Assembly: GCA_000421065.1 (NCBI GenBank)
Contig: ATWD01000002.1
Location: 1,042,685 to 1,106,684 of the forward strand
DNA from: Acidobacteriaceae bacterium TAA 166
Lineage (GTDB): Bacteria > Acidobacteriota > Terriglobia > Terriglobales > Acidobacteriaceae
Direction: 5' to 3'
DNA length: 64,000 nt
Below, in pieces: positions 24,597 through 33,824 of this stretch. The notes beneath the pieces were generated by a model. It saw only the letters and a list, made by a program, of their open reading frames with translations, was not told the DNA's origin and searched no databases. Positions within the stretch are counted from its first letter, which is position 1, and each line of letters begins with the position of its first letter. The translations under genes and the position numbers were made by a program.

Positions 24597-25015
24597 GGCA
24601 TCTCCTCCAACAGTATAAGAAATTCTTTCGGAGTCAGACAGCGAATTCCGAATCGCTCGCTGTCGGAAAAGTCTCGCTTATTAAAGGTGATGATGAAATC
24701 GCTCCGGCTGGCTATCGCGCCTTCCAGTACCAGGTCGTCATCCGGGTCGGAGGCAACCGGTCTCCAACGGAAATAAAGCCGGTGAATTCCGGCCTGTGAG
24801 CAGATCGCATCCACGACATCATCGATGTCGTCTTCTGTAAGGCCAAACTCTCCGCAATCGCGCTTCAACACTGCCTCATACTCCAGCACAATCGCGACCG
24901 TGACATTGGGTCGCCAACGGTCATCGCCCAATCCATCAAGGAGGCGATAGGAAGCCCCACGCCTGGACCGCATCGCAGCTACCAACACGTTCGTATCTAG
25001 GACTATCTGATACAT
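24593..25015 (-). CDS. PIN-domain ribonuclease toxin (VapC-like)
   Basis: This 140-residue PIN protein has the acidic catalytic residues in place: D7 in IVLDTNVLVAAM, a conserved E in IVLEYEAVLKRD, and DPDDDLVLEGAIASRSDFIITFNKRDF for the third and fourth acidic positions. PIN toxins cut RNA in a metal-dependent way. Paired with the small protein downstream, this is an addiction module at the left edge of the conjugative element and transcribed away from the secretion operon. Confidence 0.8.
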   Translation of the reverse strand: MYQIVLDTNVLVAAMRSRRGASYRLLDGLGDDRWRPNVTVAIVLEYEAVLKRDCGEFGLTEDDIDDVVDAICSQAGIHRLYFRWRPVASDPDDDLVLEGAIASRSDFIITFNKRDFSDSERFGIRCLTPKEFLILLEEMP

Positions 25016-25073
25016 AGGTTGCTTCCCAGTCTAGCCCGACGCGGTTAGATCTCGGATAGAGCCCATCGGCTCA

Positions 25074-25094
25074 ACGTTTCCATATACGAAACGT
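25074..25094. promoter_or_regulatory. Operator-like inverted repeat between the PIN module and the T4SS operon
   Basis: ACGTTTC and GAAACGT (25074-25080, 25088-25094) are perfect 7-bp arms around 7 nt in the divergent intergenic region. A second hairpin (CGCGGCC/GGCCGCG, 25152-25171) ends at the VirB2 Shine-Dalgarno GGGAGGT. They may control the secretion operon or the toxin module. Confidence 0.4.
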
Positions 25095-25181
25095 AGACTT
25101 CCCGAAAGTCGTTAGACTACGACATCGTTCCCCGTTACGGTGACTCCAAATCGCGGCCACAAAAGGCCGCGGGAGGTGCCG

Positions 25182-25583
25182 ATGTCCCACCATCGCAGTA
25201 GCGTTACATCCCCCGAGATAGCCCCTTCTCATTGCTCGTTACGCAAGCGGCGAGCGCAACTCATTTCTCGAAAACTCCTCCATGCCGCGCATGTGATGGG
25301 ACCGACGCTCATTGCTCTGTCTCTAGCGGGCGCTGCCAACGTTGCTCACGCCCAGGGAACGATGGACTTCTCTGGCGCTCAAACCTTGATGTCTACCTTC
25401 AAAACTTTCGCCATGTACGCCGGGGCCGTCATCTGCCTCGGAGGGCTGATTTTTGCGGGTATTCGGATGATGTCGGGACGCTTTCAGGACGCTATCCCAG
25501 GACTCTTCGGCGCGCTGTTTGGCGCTGGAGTTCTCGGTTGGGGAGCTGGATGGATTGGCTCGCTGACCGGGCAGCAGATGTAG
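25182..25583 (+). CDS. virB2: VirB2/TrbC-like pilin
   Basis: This protein of about 133 residues has a long basic leader with a signal sequence (HVMGPTLIALSLAGAANVAHAQ) and two hydrophobic segments (FAMYAGAVICLGGLIFAGIRMM, GLFGALFGAGVLGWGAGWI), the form of conjugative pilins. The ATG at 25182 was chosen over an upstream GTG (25140) because GGGAGGT sits 5 nt before it. It is the first gene of the type IV secretion operon of element B and is followed by VirB3. Confidence 0.8.
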   Translation: MSHHRSSVTSPEIAPSHCSLRKRRAQLISRKLLHAAHVMGPTLIALSLAGAANVAHAQGTMDFSGAQTLMSTFKTFAMYAGAVICLGGLIFAGIRMMSGRFQDAIPGLFGALFGAGVLGWGAGWIGSLTGQQM

Positions 25584-25597
25584 GAGGTGCATCTGCT

Positions 25598-25861
25598 ATG
25601 GCTCGCCGGGGAGAACCGTTACCGATCAATCAGGCGCTTAATAGGCCACGAGCCAAGCTCGGACTGGACCTCAGCGCATGGATGGCGATTGTCTTCGTCT
25701 GTGTAACGGTTTTCCTCGTTGGGTTTCGCCTGCTGGCGATGGTGGCCTTCCCCACGCTCGCCGTGGGCGCGTGGCTCACCGTTCGTAAACACCCAAAGAT
25801 GTTCCAGCTCTGGGGCTTGAGCCTCAACCAGAAGTCCTACTATGACCCGCGCAAATACTGA
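25598..25861 (+). CDS. virB3: VirB3/TrbD-like inner-membrane protein
   Basis: This 87-residue protein has a hydrophobic hairpin (AWMAIVFVCVTVFLVGFRLLAMVAFPTLAVGAWLTV) and an aromatic, basic C-terminus (NQKSYYDPRKY) typical of VirB3. TAGGAGGT before the ATG is a strong Shine-Dalgarno. The end overlaps the VirB4 start by 20 bp, as in most VirB3-VirB4 pairs. Confidence 0.85.
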   Translation: MARRGEPLPINQALNRPRAKLGLDLSAWMAIVFVCVTVFLVGFRLLAMVAFPTLAVGAWLTVRKHPKMFQLWGLSLNQKSYYDPRKY

Positions 25862-28211
25862 GCAAGCCAAATTCGTTCCGTGGTTCGCCAAGGCCGGAGC
25901 TGCGTGCAGCATCGTTCCGATTGCACGCTTCGTTGGCCCAAACATCTTCGCCCTCAAGGGCGGCGGTTATGGATGCTTATTTGCGCTCACAGGAATTGAT
26001 GAAGAGGGATTGACCGACCAGGAGCTTGAATCACGAATGCGCTCGATTGAGGGAGCATTGCGTGGCCTCCCCGAAGGTTCGTGCCTTCACCAGTACACCC
26101 GCATCCTGTCCGGCTATGAGCTGCCACGCCAAGAGACCTACAGCAACCCTGTCACGCAGGTATTTGTCGATGACCGCCTCGGCTTCCTTGAGAAGACCGC
26201 AGCCTTTCGGCGCATTGACCTTCACTGGTGCCTCACGCTGGAGCCGCCCAAGCTGAAAGCGTTTGAGCGCAAGCCACAGGAGAACTCCGCCGACACATCG
26301 CGGATGCTGGTGGAACTTCAGAAGGCGGCAACGATTCTGGAAGGTCATCTCGGCGGTATGTTGGGGCTGCGACCGCTGGATAAAAACAGCACATTCCAAT
26401 TCTTCTCGTATCTCTTCAACCTTGAAGAATGGGCTTTGCAGGCACAGCTCCGTGACGATACCGGCGTAGACCGCCAGATCGTCAGCAATCCCGTTGCATG
26501 GCACAGCGATCATCTGCGTGTGGGCAAACGGTACGTGCAGATGTACTCATTGAAGACGACGCCGGAGGCATCGAGGCCGTGCCTCTTCTCCGGCCTGCTC
26601 ACGCTCGATTGCGATAGCGTGTTGTGCTCGACGTGGCGGCCCAAGTCCACCACCGCCGCCCGCAGTGAGATCGACGCGCAGGAGAAGTTCATCTCGTTTT
26701 TCAAAGTCGGTGTGCTCACCCGCGTAATGAGCGGGCGCGATACAGCCTCGCTCGAAACCGGAGCCGATGCGAAAGCCGCCAACAGCAGCGTCGATGACTT
26801 GAGCTTAGTCATCCGCGAATTAGATAAGAAGGCACAAGGCGAATACTCACTCCGCTTGCTGCTCGCCGCCAACAGCGCGGAGCAGCTCCGCGATACCGCG
26901 CCCGCCGTGCATCGGATCTTCGTCGATGCACGCGCCCAGGTGATCGAGGAGACGCTTGGCAATCTCTGTGCGTTCTATGCCATGTTCCCCGGCAACGGCA
27001 AGTTCAATGTCTTCCCGATGTGGCTATCCGAGGAGCACCACGCACGGCTCTCTTCTGTTTTCGCTCCGCACATCGGCCATCCCTACTCGGAAGACCTTGA
27101 CTCGGAATACCTCAACATCTTCGAGACGCGCACTCGCACGCCGTTCTTTATGGATACCTATGTCAACGGTGTTCGCGTCATGCTCATCCTCGGTCCTACC
27201 GGAACCGGGAAGTCCGTTCATGGAAATCAGATCGTCGCATTGGAGCAGAAATACGGTGGTTTTACCCACATTTTTGACATCGGCGGCAGCTATGAGAGCG
27301 TTGTCGAGTTATACGGCGGACGTGTTGACCGCATTGGGAAAGACGGCCCGCGTGTCGCCTTATTTGCCCTGGACCCAACCGAGAGCAACATCAAATTCCT
27401 CTATTCCTTCGTCAAGCTGCTGCTGACCAAAGGCGGCGCAGAGTTGGAGCCGGAGGACGACGATGTGATTCACAAGGCAGTGCGGGACATCTATTTGCTC
27501 GACCCGCAAAACCGCCGCCTCTCCAATCTCTTTCTGCCCAAGAAGCTAGACCGCTATATGGCGAAGTGGGTTGGAAATGGCGTCTACAGTGCCATCTTCG
27601 ACAACGTAGAGGACAACTTCTCGCTCGCCCGCATCGGGTGCTCCGACTTTCAGGCGGTCAATAACGAACAGCACGCCGACCTGATTGAGCCGTTTATGGT
27701 TTGGCGACTTCATCGCCTGAAAGATGTTCTCTACGATCCTGCGAATCTTGGCGTCCCTAAGCACGTTCTCATCGAAGAAGTGTTCTCTTCGATGAAGAAC
27801 CGGCAGCTTCTCGAAGATTCCTTGTCGTCCATCAAGACCGTCCGTAAGAACCTCGGCGGCGTCACCATGATTGGTCAGTCGGCGGAAGACCTCGGAGACA
27901 ACGCCGACATCATCGTGAACTCCTGCACGTCGTTTCTCTTCCTGAAAGATGCGACCTTCAACCGAAAGAAGTACGCCGAGCTATTCAAGATGACGGAACA
28001 GCAGCTCGCTCTCTTCGAGAGCTTGCAGGACCGCGAGGCTCTGTACATGCGCCGCGACGGACTCACCAAAGTTATCAAGTTGAACCTTGATGGTCGCAGC
28101 TATGCGACGTTCTCCACCAAACCGAAAGATCGCGTGCGCCGGTCGAAGCTAATTGCCAAGTACGGACTCACCGAGGGCATCACGCGGTTCGCCCAGGGCG
28201 AGTCCGCATAA
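25842..28211 (+). CDS. virB4: VirB4/TrbE-like ATPase of the type IV secretion system
   Basis: This protein has 789 residues. Walker A GPTGTGKS lies near 451-458 and the Walker B-like LIEEVFSS near 642. The N-terminal half contains the CagE/TrbE region (GEYSLRLLLAANSAEQLRD, NGKFNVFPMWLSEEH). VirB4 ATPases energise pilus assembly and substrate transfer at the inner membrane. Located between VirB3 and VirB9, as in standard VirB operons. Confidence 0.95.
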   Translation: MTRANTEQAKFVPWFAKAGAACSIVPIARFVGPNIFALKGGGYGCLFALTGIDEEGLTDQELESRMRSIEGALRGLPEGSCLHQYTRILSGYELPRQETYSNPVTQVFVDDRLGFLEKTAAFRRIDLHWCLTLEPPKLKAFERKPQENSADTSRMLVELQKAATILEGHLGGMLGLRPLDKNSTFQFFSYLFNLEEWALQAQLRDDTGVDRQIVSNPVAWHSDHLRVGKRYVQMYSLKTTPEASRPCLFSGLLTLDCDSVLCSTWRPKSTTAARSEIDAQEKFISFFKVGVLTRVMSGRDTASLETGADAKAANSSVDDLSLVIRELDKKAQGEYSLRLLLAANSAEQLRDTAPAVHRIFVDARAQVIEETLGNLCAFYAMFPGNGKFNVFPMWLSEEHHARLSSVFAPHIGHPYSEDLDSEYLNIFETRTRTPFFMDTYVNGVRVMLILGPTGTGKSVHGNQIVALEQKYGGFTHIFDIGGSYESVVELYGGRVDRIGKDGPRVALFALDPTESNIKFLYSFVKLLLTKGGAELEPEDDDVIHKAVRDIYLLDPQNRRLSNLFLPKKLDRYMAKWVGNGVYSAIFDNVEDNFSLARIGCSDFQAVNNEQHADLIEPFMVWRLHRLKDVLYDPANLGVPKHVLIEEVFSSMKNRQLLEDSLSSIKTVRKNLGGVTMIGQSAEDLGDNADIIVNSCTSFLFLKDATFNRKKYAELFKMTEQQLALFESLQDREALYMRRDGLTKVIKLNLDGRSYATFSTKPKDRVRRSKLIAKYGLTEGITRFAQGESA

Positions 28212-28230
28212 CCGAAAGGAACAGAGAGCA

Positions 28231-29073
28231 ATGAAACCACCTATCCTCATCTTCGTCACCTGTGGGCTTGCCTTTACCGCAACTGCCTTTGCCTCTGGCC
28301 CCGGCACGCCCGACGCGAAGCACCTCCAGCCGAACGCGCCGCGCACCATCACCGTGTCCGAGGCGGACACGCCGCCTGTGGTCCGCGCCGGGTTATTGCA
28401 ATCGACGCTCATTCTGCTTCCCGATCAGGAAAAGGTTGCCAACGTCTTCGCCGGTGACACCGTGGATTGGGTCTTCGATGGTGGACACGTTGCATCGCGC
28501 TTCATCAGCATCAAGCCGAAGCTGGCGAACAGCACGACGGACGTGCATATCGTTTCCGATCACGGCAACGAATACACCTTGCAGTTGCGCGAAGTCTCCG
28601 GCGACGACGATCCGCATTTCGATTCCAAAATCTTCATCGCCCCCGGCGACAAGGCCGCGAAGGACAGGCTGGTGGAGATGCCTGTCTTCGTTCCCGCCGC
28701 CGAGTTGGACAAAGTAAAGCAGGAGGCAGTCGCAGCGAAGGCCGCTGAAGCTGCCACGCTGAAGGCCGAGGAAACGAAAGAGGAGACATATCGCAGCCAG
28801 TATCCAGGCTCTCTCCATTTCGACTACACATGGGATAAGTCGAAGGGCAAGGAGCTTGGCTTACAGGCGATATGGCGCGATGACAGGTTCACGTATCTGC
28901 GCGGCCACTTTCAGGAGACACCTGCTCTCTACGAGGTGAAAGACAAGAAACCCTCGCTTATCAATTTCAACTTCAACAACGGCCTGTATACCGTGCCGAA
29001 GGAACTGGACAATGGCTATCTCGCCATCGGCAAGCAGAAGGTGGAGTTCCACCGCAGCGAGGAAGCGAGGTAG
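28231..29073 (+). CDS. virB9: VirB9/TrbG-like outer-membrane-complex protein
   Basis: This 280-residue protein starts at 28231 with a signal peptide (MKPPILIFVTCGLAFTATAFAS). The C-terminal domain carries the VirB9 pattern (LHFDYTWDK, WRDDRFTYLRG, PALYEVKDKKPSLINFNFNNGLYTVPKEL). VirB9 forms the periplasmic and outer-membrane core with VirB10, encoded 2 bp downstream. An alanine/glutamate-rich linker separates the two halves. Confidence 0.9.
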   Translation: MKPPILIFVTCGLAFTATAFASGPGTPDAKHLQPNAPRTITVSEADTPPVVRAGLLQSTLILLPDQEKVANVFAGDTVDWVFDGGHVASRFISIKPKLANSTTDVHIVSDHGNEYTLQLREVSGDDDPHFDSKIFIAPGDKAAKDRLVEMPVFVPAAELDKVKQEAVAAKAAEAATLKAEETKEETYRSQYPGSLHFDYTWDKSKGKELGLQAIWRDDRFTYLRGHFQETPALYEVKDKKPSLINFNFNNGLYTVPKELDNGYLAIGKQKVEFHRSEEAR

Positions 29074-29075
29074 CC

Positions 29076-30341
29076 ATGCCGGAACCAAACCAGAACGTCC
29101 CCGCCACCGTACCGGAACAGCCGGAGTCCAAGCCGCCGCTCAAGAAGAGTATGCCAGTGGTGATTGCCCTGGTGGTCATCATCGGGCTTATCGGCATCGC
29201 CAATCTCTCCAGTCTCTTGAGCGGCAATAAAAGGAATGCGCCAGCCAGTGCCATGCCCATGCGTCCGGCAGCGCCGAACGCGCAACAGGTAAACAGCTTC
29301 GAGTCGCAACAGCAGTTGCAGGCGCAGCGGGACGCCGAGGCGCGGCAGCATCAGCAAGAGCTTGCCGCCGCCCTCCAGCAACTCCAGCAGACCGAAGGTG
29401 TGCCCGGCCCGGAGGCCGCAGGCGCACCACCCATGACCGCCGCGCAGCATTCAGCGATCTACGGCGACAACCCCAATGCGCCCGCGCACACCTCCGAGAT
29501 GTCGCAGGCCCAGGCCCAGGCCGAGGCCAAGCAGAAGCAGCTTGCCAAAGAGAAGCAACAACAGGACGCCATCAATAGCGACACCGTAGCGATTGACTTT
29601 GAACGCTCTGCCCCACCTCCGGCTACAACAGAGGCCACGAAACAGACGGCTGTTAACGCAGCCGAAGGCGCGTCCCCTGCAAAGCCTGTCAGCACCGAAG
29701 CGAAAGGTAATGAAAAGAATCCTGCTTTGGCTCCCTACGACTTTGACACCTATGAGGGCCGCCTTTTCCGGGTCTTTGAAGGAACCGTACTTGAGGGCGT
29801 TGTCACGTTGCGTCTCGATGGAGGAGCGAATGGCGCGGTGATGCTCATGGTGACTACCGACCTGTATTCTCACGATCACCAACAGCTTCTTATCCCACAG
29901 GGAACATTCGTTCTTGGCGACGTACTGGCGGTTGGAAGCGCTCAACAGCGCAAGATGATTGTCAGCTTCCACCGTGCCGTTACGCCCGATGGATTTTCCT
30001 TATGGTTCTCGAAGTACATCGCCCTTGACCAGATCGGCACGACCGGCCTTGCAACCAAAGTCAACCACGGATACTTGCAGGCGTTCGCCGCCGCTGCCGC
30101 TATTGGCGGTTTGGGCGGTCTCGCGCAGATCGGCAACAACGGCAGTGTCTTCACGCCTTCGACGGAGATACGCAATGGCATCTCGGAAGAGTCTGCGATG
30201 GAGGGTGAACAGGTGCTCAATCACTTCCTTAACCGACTCCCCATCATCACGCTGAAGGAAGGCTCGCGTGCCCGCGTATACATCGGCACCGACTTATTGA
30301 TTCCCGCCTATACGGGCCATCGCGTCGATCCAACGATGTAA
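29076..30341 (+). CDS. virB10: VirB10/TrbI-like core-complex protein
   Basis: This 421-residue protein has one N-terminal membrane segment (SMPVVIALVVIIGLIGIANLSSLL), a long Gln/Ala/Pro-rich periplasmic linker (about 60-220) and a C-terminal TrbI domain (YEGRLFRVFEGTVLEGVVTLRLDGG, QLLIPQGTFVLGDV, RARVYIGTDLLIPAY). VirB10 spans both membranes and passes the ATP-dependent signal to the outer complex. Confidence 0.95.
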   Translation: MPEPNQNVPATVPEQPESKPPLKKSMPVVIALVVIIGLIGIANLSSLLSGNKRNAPASAMPMRPAAPNAQQVNSFESQQQLQAQRDAEARQHQQELAAALQQLQQTEGVPGPEAAGAPPMTAAQHSAIYGDNPNAPAHTSEMSQAQAQAEAKQKQLAKEKQQQDAINSDTVAIDFERSAPPPATTEATKQTAVNAAEGASPAKPVSTEAKGNEKNPALAPYDFDTYEGRLFRVFEGTVLEGVVTLRLDGGANGAVMLMVTTDLYSHDHQQLLIPQGTFVLGDVLAVGSAQQRKMIVSFHRAVTPDGFSLWFSKYIALDQIGTTGLATKVNHGYLQAFAAAAAIGGLGGLAQIGNNGSVFTPSTEIRNGISEESAMEGEQVLNHFLNRLPIITLKEGSRARVYIGTDLLIPAYTGHRVDPTM

Positions 30342-30355
30342 AGGAGGCATGTGTG

Positions 30356-30589
30356 ATGGATGACCGCTATGAACATCTGCTCCGCAAGGCCCGCGACGCG
30401 AAGCGCGGCGGGCATGACGCATGGGGTGTGCAGTCCACCGGCGAAAAGGTTGCCGTCGCGCTTGTCCTCAATCGTGCCGATTGGTTGGCCGAGATCGACT
30501 ACACGATCCCCGAGGCTATCGACCGCAGCGGGCAGGAATGGGTAGCAGTGATTCCGCAGGTTGCCCGCCAGCTTGCAGAGGAGGAGTGA
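30356..30589 (+). CDS. Small conserved hypothetical protein in the T4SS operon
   Basis: This protein has 77 residues (ATG 30356; GTG at 30353 also possible) preceded by AAGGAGG. It is soluble and charged (DRYEHLLRKARDAKRGGHDAWGVQSTGEKVAVALVLNRADWL). No signal or membrane segment and no family was recognised. It sits between virB10 and a small membrane protein. Confidence 0.6.
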   Translation: MDDRYEHLLRKARDAKRGGHDAWGVQSTGEKVAVALVLNRADWLAEIDYTIPEAIDRSGQEWVAVIPQVARQLAEEE

Positions 30590-30594
30590 TCGCC

Positions 30595-30801
30595 ATGCAG
30601 ACGAGTATGCTCCGTCGGTTCAGTCAGATGTCTGGAATTATTGCGGCCATCCTGCTTGCTCTTCTGCTGATTGGGACAGATACCGGACGGAACGCGCTCG
30701 CGTGGATTTACCTCCAGTCCACCGTGGCTATTACAAACGCAACACATATCCACGCATTTCCTCTGGACAGGTTGGACCCGACCTGCCCGCAGTGCATGTA
30801 G
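30595..30801 (+). CDS. Small membrane protein in the T4SS operon
   Basis: This 68-residue protein has one hydrophobic segment (MSGIIAAILLALLLIGTDTG) and a C-terminal CPQC motif. It starts 5 bp after the previous gene. It may occupy the role of a small VirB7-like or entry-exclusion component, but there is no lipobox and no clear family. Confidence 0.5.
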   Translation: MQTSMLRRFSQMSGIIAAILLALLLIGTDTGRNALAWIYLQSTVAITNATHIHAFPLDRLDPTCPQCM

Positions 30802-30825
30802 TTCAACCCAAACGCAGGAGGCTTT

Positions 30826-31614
30826 ATGCAAGTCACGCTGACTAACCGCCGCAAGTGGCTCATCGGTGCAGGCGCGGCGTTGCTTCTCACGGCAACGCCC
30901 AGCTTCGCTCTCTTCGGCATCGGGGATATTGTCTTCGACCCGACCAGCTACGCGAGCCTTGTCTCTCAGCTCACCACCCTTCAGACGCAGTACAACATGC
31001 TGAAGAACAACATCACCCATTTCTCGGTCAAGCAGCAATGGCAAACGACCCTGCACGCTCTCGAAAATGTGAACGTCGCCAATATGTTCGGTGAGACAGC
31101 GGGCATGAGTATTGCGCTCAACAGCAATTCGCCGTCTGCCTCAAGCACAGCATGGAAGGCCGCGACCGTCACCATGAACGGGAATGCTTCTTCCTATCTC
31201 TCGGCTCAGTCTCTTGGCAGCTCCCGCACGTCGCAGCTTGCCTTGATTGAAACCTCCGATTCTGTCTCCCCGGACTGCCTTACCGCCGTGGGACAGTACC
31301 GGGCCTCCAGAAGCGAAAACACCACGGCCAACAACTCGCTTCTTTCACAGCAGTTCGACGTCAGCGACAGCACCAACAGCGAAGTCCAGCAGCTCAATCT
31401 CTTGAACGCTGCGGAGGCGCAGCGATTGAGCGAGATGCAATCGCAAGGCACGCTCCACGCTTGCCTTGCTTCGCAGATGACCGTCGCCAACATGGAGCGC
31501 CGCAACGCCCACGTCGAAGACCTCAACACCGCTGTCTTCGTGCAGCAACAGCGTTCCGCCAATGACACCAGCGCGGCGAACGAATCGAGCACCTGGACGA
31601 CCTACCTTCCATAG
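30826..31614 (+). CDS. VirB5/TrbJ-like protein
   Basis: This 262-residue exported protein has a signal peptide (RKWLIGAGAALLLTATPSFA) followed by LFGIGDIVFDPTSYASLVSQLTTLQTQYNML, the conserved start of TrbJ/VirB5 proteins. The rest is helical and Gln/Ser-rich. The family forms minor pilus tips and adhesins. GGAGG precedes the start. Confidence 0.8.
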   Translation: MQVTLTNRRKWLIGAGAALLLTATPSFALFGIGDIVFDPTSYASLVSQLTTLQTQYNMLKNNITHFSVKQQWQTTLHALENVNVANMFGETAGMSIALNSNSPSASSTAWKAATVTMNGNASSYLSAQSLGSSRTSQLALIETSDSVSPDCLTAVGQYRASRSENTTANNSLLSQQFDVSDSTNSEVQQLNLLNAAEAQRLSEMQSQGTLHACLASQMTVANMERRNAHVEDLNTAVFVQQQRSANDTSAANESSTWTTYLP

Positions 31615-31626
31615 CTGGAGAGCGCG

Positions 31627-31896
31627 ATGCTGAAAGCGATCAATACGAAAATCCTGCTCGCCATCCTTGCAGCTCTGACGGCTATTGGAGGCGCATTGAC
31701 GTACCAGCGGCATGAGGCGGCGAAAGCCGCCGCTGCCGCCGCCAAAGCTGCGGCCATTCTTCAACAGCAGCAGAAGGAGGCTGAAGAACGAAAGGCTGAA
31801 GATGAGGCGTTTCGGCAACGTGTGGAGGCGGACAAAAAGATGCACAATTCCTCCGCCGCACATGAAGGCAAGACCTGGCAGAAGTACATCCCCTAA
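31627..31896 (+). CDS. Small single-pass protein in the T4SS operon
   Basis: This 89-residue protein has an N-terminal hydrophobic segment (KILLAILAALTAIGGALTY) and a highly charged Ala/Glu/Lys helix. The place between VirB5 and VirB6 resembles TrbK/EexN-type proteins, but there is no lipobox cysteine, so entry exclusion is only a guess. Confidence 0.55.
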   Translation: MLKAINTKILLAILAALTAIGGALTYQRHEAAKAAAAAAKAAAILQQQQKEAEERKAEDEAFRQRVEADKKMHNSSAAHEGKTWQKYIP

Positions 31897-31920
31897 ACGC
31901 AACCGAGGGAGAGCAGCGAT

Positions 31921-32844
31921 ATGGTTTCCGTGGCGTTGTTAGCACAAGCACTGCCGAGCGCAAGTTCCGGTGTCGATTGGCTGTACCAGTTCACCAACAA
32001 TCTCACCAATCTGACCACGCAGAACGGCGGCGCATTGACGCAGCTTGGACTCACGGAACTGGCCTGCATCTCCCTCTTCACCCTCATCAGTCTGGTCATC
32101 AACTGGAATACCACCAGCATGACGTTCCGCTTTCATGCCCAGCCCGTCCATGCGGGCGACTTGGTCAACTTCCTGCTGCGGCTTATCATCTGCTGCCTGC
32201 TTGAAAACTATTGGGTGAATCCATTCCCCGGTGCGAGTTTTGGTATCAATCATTTCTTTTCCTACATCGCTCAGGCGATGGTTGCTGCTTTCGATCAGAA
32301 CTCGCTCGACACGCTTCTCCAGCTCTTCAAGACCGCTGGCGACAATACGGCCATGCCATCGCTTATGGCCCCGGTTCAGATCCTCTGCTACTTCGTTGTG
32401 CAGGTACTCCTCGGCATCTCATCGGCCATCCTCTTCGTGATTAATTGCAGCGCCTTCATCCTCTATGGCGTGACAGCATTGTTTGGCCCGGTATTCATTC
32501 CACTGCTGATGACGAAGACCTTCCGTGCCAAGTTCTTTCACTTCCTCGATGTACTTGTCAGCTTCGCCATGATTCGCGCCGTTGCTGCCGCGTTCATCTT
32601 CGTATGGGGCGGGTTTATGAACGCCTTTATCCAACAGACCTTCAATGGAAATTACTCGATGGAGATGTGGCTTGCCAATCTCATTCCGTGCATCATGGTA
32701 TTCGTCGCATTCATTGTGAACATGCTTTTTATTCCGAGCATGACGCAGGCAATCTTCGGTGGTGCGGCGGGACTGGCAGGAAATATGGGTAACGCGGTGA
32801 GCAATGTCGTCTCGACACTTTTCATCGCGGGAGGAGCTGGATAG
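31921..32844 (+). CDS. virB6: VirB6/TrbL-like polytopic membrane protein
   Basis: This 307-residue protein has at least five hydrophobic segments (for example LACISLFTLISLVI, LLRLIICCLLENYWV, ILCYFVVQVLLGISSAILFVI, MIRAVAAAFIFVWGGFM, LIPCIMVFVAFIVNMLF). It forms the inner-membrane channel part of the secretion system. The position before VirB8 fits. Confidence 0.85.
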   Translation: MVSVALLAQALPSASSGVDWLYQFTNNLTNLTTQNGGALTQLGLTELACISLFTLISLVINWNTTSMTFRFHAQPVHAGDLVNFLLRLIICCLLENYWVNPFPGASFGINHFFSYIAQAMVAAFDQNSLDTLLQLFKTAGDNTAMPSLMAPVQILCYFVVQVLLGISSAILFVINCSAFILYGVTALFGPVFIPLLMTKTFRAKFFHFLDVLVSFAMIRAVAAAFIFVWGGFMNAFIQQTFNGNYSMEMWLANLIPCIMVFVAFIVNMLFIPSMTQAIFGGAAGLAGNMGNAVSNVVSTLFIAGGAG

Positions 32845-32846
32845 AG

Positions 32847-33032
32847 ATGTTCAAGTATCAGGTTCACGCGCTGGCAATGAGAAAAGCAGGTTTAGGCAGG
32901 CCGCTTCGCTACCTGTTTCTGGTAATCCTTCTCGGCTGCATCATCGCCGGATTGATATATGCCGCAGTGGTTATTCACGCGGTCAACGAAAGGAGTCATC
33001 CTCCCCATGTCCACGCACACAGCAGTCAATGA
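32847..33032 (+). CDS. Small membrane protein, T4SS operon
   Basis: This 61-residue protein has a single hydrophobic segment (YLFLVILLGCIIAGLIYAAVVIHAV) and a His-rich tail. It overlaps the VirB8 start by 26 bp. No family recognised. Confidence 0.55.
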   Translation: MFKYQVHALAMRKAGLGRPLRYLFLVILLGCIIAGLIYAAVVIHAVNERSHPPHVHAHSSQ

Positions 33033-33795
33033 ACAGTCGATACTCTCGCCAGAGCAAGCCTTGCTCACCGATCAGATTGGCAATGAAGTCTATGCCTCTC
33101 ATTACGCCGAGCGCAAAACCTACCGCTGCATTCTCGCCTGTGGAACAGTCCTGCTTTGCGGCTCCATGTGGCTCAACCTCTCCCTCGCTCGCCGCCCTCT
33201 CGTAAACCGCTACATCCGCATTGATGAGATGGGCCGCGCCCAGGCGATCCAGTACAGCGATTTGAATTACAGTCCCCGTGAAGGCGAGATTAGGACATAT
33301 CTCACCGATTGGGCAAACTACCGCTATACGATCAGCCGCGACACCATCGCCAAGAAGTACCCGCTCAACTACTACTTCCTGTCCGGCACTTTCGCCTCGC
33401 AGTTGATGGGCGATGACAACCAGAATCATCTTGTCTCGCAGGTCGTCGGCGGTCAGATCGAGCAGAGCGATGTCGAGGTGAAGAACGTCACCATCACGTC
33501 CATGTCCCAGGAGACGATACAGGGAGCAGTCCTGGCGCGTGGGACGGCACTACTGGCTCTGGATAAGCTCTACTCACCCAGCCATTCGCGCCAGCCCCGC
33601 ACCGAGCATTGGATGCTTAGTCTGACCTACTACCTGAATCCCAAACAGGTCAGTGACCAAGCCAAGATTTATCCGCAATATGAGTTCATCAATCCGTTGG
33701 GATTGACCATCACCGAGTTCCACGAAAACCGCGTCTCGGTTGACCCGATTGCACCCGGCACTGCCGCAGCCACGGCAGACGGAGCGGTACGGTGA
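33007..33795 (+). CDS. virB8: VirB8/TrbF-like protein
   Basis: This 262-residue protein starts at 33007. It has a cytoplasmic N-terminus, one membrane segment (YRCILACGTVLLCGSMWLNLSLA) and a periplasmic NTF2-like domain (LTDWANYRYTISRDTIAKKYPLNYYFLS, WMLSLTYYLNPKQVSD, FINPLGLTITEFHENR) as in VirB8/TrbF. It nucleates assembly of the inner-membrane complex. Expected next gene is VirB11; here a toxin-antitoxin pair on the other strand intervenes. Confidence 0.85.
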   Translation: MSTHTAVNEQSILSPEQALLTDQIGNEVYASHYAERKTYRCILACGTVLLCGSMWLNLSLARRPLVNRYIRIDEMGRAQAIQYSDLNYSPREGEIRTYLTDWANYRYTISRDTIAKKYPLNYYFLSGTFASQLMGDDNQNHLVSQVVGGQIEQSDVEVKNVTITSMSQETIQGAVLARGTALLALDKLYSPSHSRQPRTEHWMLSLTYYLNPKQVSDQAKIYPQYEFINPLGLTITEFHENRVSVDPIAPGTAAATADGAVR

Positions 33796-33824
33796 GATTT
33801 CCTGTATCAACCTTCACGGCTGCG